This document shows, piece after piece, positions 7,275 to 12,458 of a stretch of DNA of 14,669 nt. The number at the start of each line of letters is the position of its first letter. Position 1 is the stretch's first letter. The notes below the pieces were generated by a model. That model worked only from the letters and a program-made list of their open reading frames with translations, made no database searches and was not told the DNA's origin. The position numbers and the translations under genes are program-made. This DNA comes from Pirellulaceae bacterium (GTDB taxonomy: Bacteria > Planctomycetota > Planctomycetia > Pirellulales > Pirellulaceae). Where the stretch lies: the NCBI GenBank assembly GCA_013002105.1, contig JABDKS010000936.1, forward strand, positions 1 to 14,669, written 5' to 3'.

Positions 7275-8732
7275 CTACTGCGACTTGTATTGCCAGCCGC
7301 GGATGTCAACAAAGTGGCCTTCGACAGCAGCTGCGGCTGCCATCGCGGGGCTGACCAGATGCGTGCGACCGCCTTTACCCTGCCGGCCTTCGAAGTTGCG
7401 ATTGCTGGTGCTGGCACAACGTTCGCCTGGAGAAAGCTTATCGGGGTTCATTGCCAGACACATACTGCAGCCAGCTTCGCGCCAATCGAAACCGGCTTCT
7501 TTAAACACCTTGTCTAGTCCTTCCCGCTCGGCGTGCTCCTTTACTTTGCCGCTGCCGGGTACGACCATCGCGTCAACGCTGGAGGCAACCTTGTGTCCTT
7601 TGACGACCGCGGCGGCTGCTCGCAAGTCTTCGATTCGGGCATTGGTGCACGAACCGATAAAAACACGGTCGATACCGATCTGCTGAAGCGGGGTTCCGGC
7701 GGTCAGTCCCATATACTCCAGCGCGTCGCTGGTTGATTTTTGGTCCGTTGGGTCACTGAAGTCCGACGGGTTGGGCGTCGCGGCGGTGACGCTCAAGACT
7801 TGGCCGGGGTTGGTGCCCCAGGTGATTTGTGGTTCGATGTCGCGTCCTTGATAGACGTTGGATCGATCATAGCTGGCACCAGCGTCGCTGGGCAAAGAAC
7901 GCCAGCGTTTGATCGCCGCTTCAAAATCCTTGGGAGCTTCGGGCAGCGGACGCAAGTACTCATACGTGACGTCGTCCGGCGCAATCATCCCTGCGCGAGC
8001 ACCCGCTTCGATCGACATGTTGCAGACCGTCATCCGTTCTTCCATCGAAAGTGCACGAATGCAATCGCCGGTATACTCGAGCACGTAGCCGGTCCCGCCG
8101 GCGGTGCCGATTTTGCCGATCAAATACAAGATCATATCCTTGGCCGTCACGCCGGGGGCCAATTCACCGTCGACACGCAGCTCAAAAGTTTTGGGTTTGA
8201 ACTGCAGCAACGTTTGTGTTGCCAGTACATGTTCGACTTCGCTGGTACCAATTCCGAATGCCAACGCGCCAAAGGCACCATGGGTCGCGGTATGACTATC
8301 ACCGCAAACGATCGTCATGCCCGGTTGCGTGTAACCGTTTTCGGGGCCGATCACATGCACGATGCCTTGCCGGACATCACCGATGTCAAAAAGTTGCACA
8401 CCGAACTCGTTGCAGTTCGCGCGCAGCGTATCGATCTGTTTTCGGCTGATTGGGTCGGCAATCGGTAGGCTGCGATCACTGGTGGGGACATTGTGATCGG
8501 GCGTCGCCAACGTCCGACCGGGCTGACGCACGGGGCGACCATTGATCCGTAATCCTTCGAACGCCTGGGGGCTGGTCACTTCGTGAACCAAGTGCAAATC
8601 GATGTACAGCACGGCCGGGCCCGTTTCGGGGGCGTGAACGACGTGCTCGTCCCAGATCTTGTCGAGCATGGTCCGGGGCGGGTTGGACGCGGTCTGGGGT
8701 GCGGCGGACGGGGTGGGGTTGGTGTCAGGCAT
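7275..8732 (-). CDS. leuC: 3-isopropylmalate dehydratase large subunit
   Basis: LeuC carries the [4Fe-4S] cluster and active site of isopropylmalate isomerase. From the chosen ATG the protein has 485 residues. [11 protein letters not shown] at 22-32 is the usual beginning of the family. [19 protein letters not shown] (142-160) is the aconitase-family signature. The cluster ligands are Cys362 (FIGSCTNAR), Cys422 and Cys425 ([12 protein letters not shown]), all present, and [10 protein letters not shown] (443-452) follows. The ATG at 8732 adds a Pro/Ser/Thr-rich leader of 21 residues before the conserved start; an ATG at 8669 would give 464 residues, nearer the usual length of about 466-470. 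A third in-frame ATG/GTG further upstream (8792) is less likely. Neither main choice has a clear ribosome binding site. The promoter should lie in the repeat-containing region upstream; leuD follows as the second gene of the pair. Confidence 0.95.
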   Translation of the reverse strand: MPDTNPTPSAAPQTASNPPRTMLDKIWDEHVVHAPETGPAVLYIDLHLVHEVTSPQAFEGLRINGRPVRQPGRTLATPDHNVPTSDRSLPIADPISRKQIDTLRANCNEFGVQLFDIGDVRQGIVHVIGPENGYTQPGMTIVCGDSHTATHGAFGALAFGIGTSEVEHVLATQTLLQFKPKTFELRVDGELAPGVTAKDMILYLIGKIGTAGGTGYVLEYTGDCIRALSMEERMTVCNMSIEAGARAGMIAPDDVTYEYLRPLPEAPKDFEAAIKRWRSLPSDAGASYDRSNVYQGRDIEPQITWGTNPGQVLSVTAATPNPSDFSDPTDQKSTSDALEYMGLTAGTPLQQIGIDRVFIGSCTNARIEDLRAAAAVVKGHKVASSVDAMVVPGSGKVKEHAEREGLDKVFKEAGFDWREAGCSMCLAMNPDKLSPGERCASTSNRNFEGRQGKGGRTHLVSPAMAAAAAVEGHFVDIRGWQYKSQ

Positions 8733-8835
8733 GGGGGCGTGGTGGGTGAAAACGAAGAAATCTCTCAGTTCACTGTCAACTGTAAGTGGCAAAATGTCAA
8801 CGGCTCAGCTTGCCCAGTGTGAGACGCTCAGCCGC

Positions 8836-8999
8836 CAGCGGCCACGACGCTGCGTTTGTCAGAGCATTGGACGCTGGCCCGCCAGTACGAGCGACGCTGG
8901 CCCGCCAGTACGAGCGACGCTGGCCCGCCAGAGCGTGCGACGCTGGCCCGCCAGAGCGTGCGACGCTGGCCCGCCAGAGCGTGCGGCGACAGGCCGCTG
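8836..8999. repeat. 8-bp inverted repeats bracketing the tandem array
   Basis: CAGCGGCC (8836-8843) and GGCCGCTG (8992-8999) are exact reverse complements, placed 26 bp before and 7 bp after the tandem repeat array. Together they delimit a 164-bp element. The left arm is preceded by CTCAGCCGC and the right arm is followed by AGAG, hinting that the pairing once extended further. No transposase gene lies inside. Confidence 0.5.
8870..8984. repeat. Five-copy 23-bp GC-rich palindromic tandem repeat
   Basis: Five uninterrupted 23-bp units begin at 8870, 8893, 8916, 8939 and 8962. All share GACGCTGGCCCGCCAG. The last seven bases are TACGAGC in units 1-2 and AGCGTGC in units 3-5. Each unit contains CTGGC-CC-GCCAG, a small hairpin. 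In the second unit type, AGCGT also pairs with ACGCT of the next unit across a GCG loop. There is no unique spacer between units, so this is not a CRISPR. The unit length is not a multiple of three, which argues against a coding role. Confidence 0.95.
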
Positions 9000-9155
9000 A
9001 GAGACGGACCGGACGGAGAGGTGGGATGTTCGCCGGCTGCGCAAAAAAAACGCCGAACAATGCAATTTGTCCAGCGTCTGTTTGTTGTTTTTGCGTGGCG
9101 ATGCGAAATCGCGATTTGGGGTGGGCGCGGTCGTGACCGCAACACCCTGTGCGAA

Positions 9156-9356
9156 CTAAACCGGTTCTTCGTAATAGTCCCGCGTATCGGACAACTGCCC
9201 GGGAACGATTTTGGTGACGCTGACTTTCGTGCGACGCAGTTCTTCGATTTCAGCAGCCATCTGCGAAATCAAATTCGCAATTTCTTCACCCGCCGATTCA
9301 CCGATGTTCACCATCAAAGCCTTGCGAGAGTTGTAGGTCAGTCCAATATTTTTCAT
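9156..9356 (-). CDS. 66-residue protein of unknown function
   Basis: I do not recognise a named family. The 66 residues suggest a compact beta-beta-alpha-beta arrangement: strands near 2-8 (KNIGLTY) and 12-18 (KALMVNI), an amphipathic helix about 22-43 (AGEEIANLISQMAAEIEELR), and a strand near 44-52 (KVSVTKIVP), ending in an acidic tail DYYEEPV. There is no signal peptide or membrane segment, so it is probably cytoplasmic. Its alternation of hydrophobic and charged residues is much more protein-like than the neighbouring short frames. The ATG at 9356 is preferred over one at 9416, because the latter falls inside a hairpin and would add a 20-residue stretch of unrelated character. It follows glmS on the same strand, with that hairpin in the 94-bp gap. 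Confidence 0.7.
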   Translation of the reverse strand: MKNIGLTYNSRKALMVNIGESAGEEIANLISQMAAEIEELRRTKVSVTKIVPGQLSDTRDYYEEPV

Positions 9357-9395
9357 GGTAGGGCAATTCAGATTGGGAAAAGACAAAATGGTTAG

Positions 9396-9416
9396 ATGAG
9401 AGACAAGGCCTCTCAT
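9396..9416 (-). terminator. Probable glmS terminator hairpin
   Basis: ATGAGAG (9396-9402) and CTCTCAT (9410-9416) form a perfect 7-bp stem with a 7-nt loop, 34 bp past the glmS stop on the minus strand. In the minus direction the stem is followed within a few bases by a T-rich stretch containing TTTT twice, which suits an intrinsic terminator. The perfect palindrome ACTAATTAGT lies beside it at 9418-9427. Confidence 0.55.
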
Positions 9417-9450
9417 TACTAATTAGTGTTTTGGTGGTGGCAAGCAGGAA

Positions 9451-11307
9451 CTATTCGACCGTCACGCTTTTAGCCAGATTTCGGGGTTTATCAACGTCAC
9501 AACCGCGCAACAGGGCGATGTGATAGGACAGCAATTGCAAAGGCACCACGGTGACGATGGGCTGCAAGATTTCCGGCACGTGGGGAACTCGGATCACATC
9601 GTCAGCGATTGAATCGATCTGTGGATCGTCGTGGCTGGCCACGGCAATGATCGGGCCGCCACGGGCTTTGACTTCTTCCATGTTCGCCATGACTTTGTCG
9701 TACGTCGTCCCGTTCGGGATGATGAAGACACTGGGCGTTTCTTCGTCGACCAATGCAATTGGGCCGTGCTTCATTTCTGCGGCCGGGTAACCTTCGGCGT
9801 GGATGTAACTGATTTCTTTAAGTTTCAACGCACCTTCGAGTGCCGTCGGGAAATTGTATTGACGACCCAAGTACAGCACGTTGGTGGCATGCTGATATTT
9901 CTTGGCCACATCGCGGATTTGGACGTCGCAACTGAGTGCCGTTTGAACGGCACCGGGTAACTGATGCATCTCCTCGATAATCCGCTTGCCACTTTCGAAG
10001 CTCAAGTGCCGCATCCGACCAAAGTAAAGCGCCAACATTGCCAGCACACAGCATTGCGACGTGTAGGCCTTGGTACTGGCGACCCCGATTTCCGGTCCGG
10101 CGTGCAGGTAGACTCCGCCATCGGCAGCTTGCGCGATTGAGCTGGCTACGACGTTACAGATCGCCAACGTGCGGTGGCCTTTGCGTTTAGTTTCGCGCAG
10201 CGCGGCCAGCGTGTCGGCTGTCTCACCACTTTGCGTGATTCCAAACACCAACGTGTTGTTGTCGATCGGCGGATTGCGGTAGCGCAGTTCGCTGGCATAT
10301 TCGACACTGACCGGAATTCTCGCCAGCTCTTCGATCAGGTATTCGCCGACCAACGCCGAGTGCCAACTGGTGCCACAGCCGGTCAAGATAATGCGTTCGA
10401 CGCTACGTAGTTGTTGGGGCGTTAAATTCAGTCCGCCAAACACCGCTGTGGCATCTTGGTCATCCAAGCGTCCGCGCATCGCGTTGCGGATTGATTCGGG
10501 CTGCTCATAAATCTCTTTGAGCATGTAGTGGTCGAAGCCTTCCAGAGAGACTTCGTTGCTTTCGGATTCCAGCGGACGAATGTCGACGCGAACTTTTCCC
10601 TGATCGCGATGCAACACCGAGAAACCTTCAGGCGTCAGCACGGCCAACTGATGGTCAGCCATGTAGACGATGCGATCGGTGCAACCCACCAATGGAGACG
10701 CGTCGCTGGCCAGGAAATACTCGCCGCGGCCAACTCCGATGACCAGCGGGCTGCCGAATCGAGCCGCGATGATCATGTTCGGTTTGTCGCGAAACGCGAT
10801 GGCCAATCCGTACGTCCCGCGAAGCTGTGCGATCGCCCACTGCACCGCGTCGACGTACTGCATATTGGGCTGAGCTTTGTCGGCCGGCGTGATCTTCAGA
10901 CCTTCGGCGATCAGATGAGCGACGACTTCGCTATCGGTTGCGGAGGTGAACTGGTAGCCCTTGGTGATCAGTTCGTCTTTTAACGTTTGAAAATTTTCGA
11001 TCACGCCGTTGTGGACCAAGACGACTTCGCCATCTCCACCAATGTGTGGGTGAGCGTTCTCGTAGGTGGCCGGTCCGTGCGTAGCCCAACGTGTGTGGCC
11101 GATCCCCAGAACGCCGCTCGAGGGCTCGTCGCCTAACGCATTGGCCAGTGCGTCGATTCGTCCAACCGATCGCGTGATGTCGAAGTCCGAGCCGCCATGA
11201 ATGGCGATGCCCGCACTGTCGTAGCCTCGATACTCCAGACGACGCAAACCGTTGATCAAGAATGACCCGGCGCTGTCGCTTCCGACGTATCCAACAATCC
11301 CACACAT
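9451..11307 (-). CDS. glmS: Glutamine--fructose-6-phosphate aminotransferase (isomerizing)
   Basis: GlmS makes glucosamine-6-phosphate from fructose-6-phosphate and glutamine, the first step towards UDP-GlcNAc for cell wall and envelope sugars. The 618-residue protein (E. coli GlmS has 609) starts MCGIVGYVG, so Cys2 becomes the N-terminal nucleophile of the class II glutaminase domain (about 1-235; RRLEYRGYDSAG at 22-33, HTRWATHG at 71-78, HNGVIEN at 99-105). Two SIS sugar-isomerase domains follow at about 300-430 (LTGCGTSWHSA, TQSGETADT) and about 470-605 (YLGRQYNFPTALEGALKLKE). The protein ends in the conserved DKPRNLAKSVTVE. An ATG 39 bases upstream is rejected because it would bury Cys2. 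A methyltransferase-like gene lies upstream on the same strand with a 230-bp gap. No glmS ribozyme-like structure was recognised upstream. Confidence 0.97.
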   Translation of the reverse strand: MCGIVGYVGSDSAGSFLINGLRRLEYRGYDSAGIAIHGGSDFDITRSVGRIDALANALGDEPSSGVLGIGHTRWATHGPATYENAHPHIGGDGEVVLVHNGVIENFQTLKDELITKGYQFTSATDSEVVAHLIAEGLKITPADKAQPNMQYVDAVQWAIAQLRGTYGLAIAFRDKPNMIIAARFGSPLVIGVGRGEYFLASDASPLVGCTDRIVYMADHQLAVLTPEGFSVLHRDQGKVRVDIRPLESESNEVSLEGFDHYMLKEIYEQPESIRNAMRGRLDDQDATAVFGGLNLTPQQLRSVERIILTGCGTSWHSALVGEYLIEELARIPVSVEYASELRYRNPPIDNNTLVFGITQSGETADTLAALRETKRKGHRTLAICNVVASSIAQAADGGVYLHAGPEIGVASTKAYTSQCCVLAMLALYFGRMRHLSFESGKRIIEEMHQLPGAVQTALSCDVQIRDVAKKYQHATNVLYLGRQYNFPTALEGALKLKEISYIHAEGYPAAEMKHGPIALVDEETPSVFIIPNGTTYDKVMANMEEVKARGGPIIAVASHDDPQIDSIADDVIRVPHVPEILQPIVTVVPLQLLSYHIALLRGCDVDKPRNLAKSVTVE

Positions 11308-11507
11308 ATAATTCGACCTTCGGTTGTCCAGCGAACTCGCGGTCAATCTCGCCTATCGAAACGAAACCGGAGTGGTTCTCCCTGTCTCCATAGCTTCGAA
11401 TGGCACTGCAGCCCAAGTGATATTTTGCTCGTGTAGCCCGCTATCGGGGTGTAAAGATAGGACGATTAAGCGGACCTGAGAAGTACATAATTCCGTGAAT
11501 CGGTTGA

Positions 11508-11530
11508 TTGGCGGTCCATTGACCGCTCAA
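11508..11530 (-). terminator. Hairpin downstream of the methyltransferase-like gene
   Basis: GCGGTC (11511-11516) and GACCGC (11521-11526) pair perfectly around a CATT loop. TTG (11508-11510) and CAA (11528-11530) extend the stem to 9 bp with one bulged base. It starts 8 bp beyond the stop of the methyltransferase-like gene in the minus direction. No T-tract follows, so termination is plausible but unproven. If it works, glmS has its own promoter in the remaining 200 bp. Confidence 0.4.
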
Positions 11531-11537
11531 GGGATAA

Positions 11538-12224
11538 CTACGCTGCGTATCGAGATTTTGTGCCTTTTGCATCATTGTGCTTTAGATCGACTTGGTTCCA
11601 TTTCTCGTCTACCAGTTGGTAAACGGTGCTTTTGGGGGTCGTGACCCTCTCCAGAGCGGATCGAATGGATTTCAGGTCGATTGGTTCGTTGGGCTCGGCG
11701 ATCAAGACGAGATCGACGAATCCGATCGTGCTGGAGACCCGTGACAAGCCGGCCGTCAAATCCATCGGGATTAACGTGGGTCGTACGCTTTGACCGCGCA
11801 GTTGCCGGTTGAATTCTTTTAGCGTGATCGGTCCGTCGGCCATCTCGAACATGTCGATGGCGCAATATCGCACGGCCGTCTCCGGATGGGACGCGATCAA
11901 CATTTTGGTGATTGCTAAGGCTCGTTCACCGTCCCCGACACCGATTTCGAGAACCGATGTGGCACCGCTGCGTTTGACCAGCCGGCAGATAGCGCCTTGG
12001 GTTCCCCGTCCCAGTCGGTCCATCAGACTCAGTGACGGGGCGGTCGCCTTGGCAGCTTTTCGCTTGCTAGGACTTCGCTTACTAGAGCGTGGGGTTTTGG
12101 AGCCTGTTGGCTGCCCCGACAGGGCCTCGTTTGACCCGTTGGCGCTGTCGTTCTGGCTCGCTGGCCCTTGGACCTTGGAATTGGTTTTTCCGAGGATTGA
12201 ATTCCAAAGTTTCAGAAATGGCAT
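11538..12224 (-). CDS. Putative class I SAM-dependent methyltransferase-like protein
   Basis: A 228-residue protein in two parts. Residues about 15-65 are Ser/Lys/Arg-rich and low complexity (SKRSPSKRKAAKA), probably disordered and able to contact nucleic acid or another polyanion. Residues about 68-215 resemble a Rossmann-like methyltransferase fold: VLEIGVGDGERAL at 91-103 matches the glycine-rich SAM-binding motif, the acidic residue of YCAIDMFEM (Asp124) sits at the end of the second strand, and FVDLVLIAEPNEP (169-181) resembles the strand before the active site. I see no NPPY or other substrate-defining motif, so the substrate, and even whether it is an active methyltransferase, are unknown. 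The ATG at 12224 is preferred; one at 12254 would add ten Arg-rich residues. It lies upstream of glmS and is divergent from the subtilase gene. Confidence 0.72.
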   Translation of the reverse strand: MPFLKLWNSILGKTNSKVQGPASQNDSANGSNEALSGQPTGSKTPRSSKRSPSKRKAAKATAPSLSLMDRLGRGTQGAICRLVKRSGATSVLEIGVGDGERALAITKMLIASHPETAVRYCAIDMFEMADGPITLKEFNRQLRGQSVRPTLIPMDLTAGLSRVSSTIGFVDLVLIAEPNEPIDLKSIRSALERVTTPKSTVYQLVDEKWNQVDLKHNDAKGTKSRYAA

Positions 12225-12458
12225 CGGACTGCGCCGCCTGGGTGCACGCATCACAAGGCCGCCAAAAAGCGGACGAGGAGCGTCATTTGGGGGTACGAAT
12301 TTGAGGGCTTGTCTAGTTTTGTCGGCAGTCCAGGCGAATTGAATCGACTGGATCCCCGTTAGGTCCGGTTATGCCGACCGCATGTGAGTCTGCGATCTAC
12401 GTTTCTTTTGGCAGATTTACCTTTTGAATCGGCCAGTGAAACGTCACGGGTATTTTCG
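12225..12458. promoter_or_regulatory. Divergent intergenic region between methyltransferase-like and subtilase genes
   Basis: Both flanking genes point outwards, so two promoters are expected in these 234 bases. I could not assign boxes with confidence and see no notable repeat. A TTG at 12408 is in frame with the subtilase, but its extension has no signal-peptide character and the ATG at 12459 is preferred. Confidence 0.4.

Larger units (their letters stand above)
8733..9155. other. Non-coding region with palindromic repeat array upstream of leuC
   Basis: This 423-bp stretch separates the 66-residue gene from leuC, both on the minus strand. It should contain the leuC promoter and the 3' end of the upstream transcript. 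Long frames cross it only because the 23-bp repeats lack stop codons; their translations (Arg/Ala/Gly/Pro-rich, shifting frame at each copy) are not protein-like. GTTCG (9028-9032) and CGAAC (9054-9058) flank an A8 run and may form a weak hairpin. Confidence 0.55.

Noticed and set aside
6611..7354. Plus-strand frame of 247 codons across leuD
   Set aside because: It lies opposite leuD, whose NVDTDQIIP and [10 protein letters not shown] motifs are unmistakable. It is an antisense shadow of a GC-rich gene.
7740..8468. Plus-strand frame of 242 codons across leuC
   Set aside because: It is antisense to the conserved aconitase-type signature and cluster cysteines of leuC and shows no family features of its own.
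8870..8984. CRISPR array
   Set aside because: The units are directly adjacent with no unique spacers, and no cas gene is in the window.
9028..9058. GTTCG/CGAAC hairpin with an A8 run as terminator of the 66-residue gene
   Set aside because: Only five contiguous base pairs form, and in the minus direction the T8 run lies inside the loop instead of after the stem, so it does not fit an intrinsic terminator.
8786..9136. Long open frames on both strands across the tandem repeat array
   Set aside because: They are open because the GC-rich 23-bp units contain no stop codon in any frame. The translated period changes frame every unit and the products are Arg/Ala/Pro-rich without protein-like character.
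11308..11537. glmS ribozyme/riboswitch upstream of glmS
   Set aside because: No recognisable ribozyme core or cleavage-site arrangement was seen just upstream of the start, and such ribozymes are known mainly from Firmicutes. Only simple hairpins are present.
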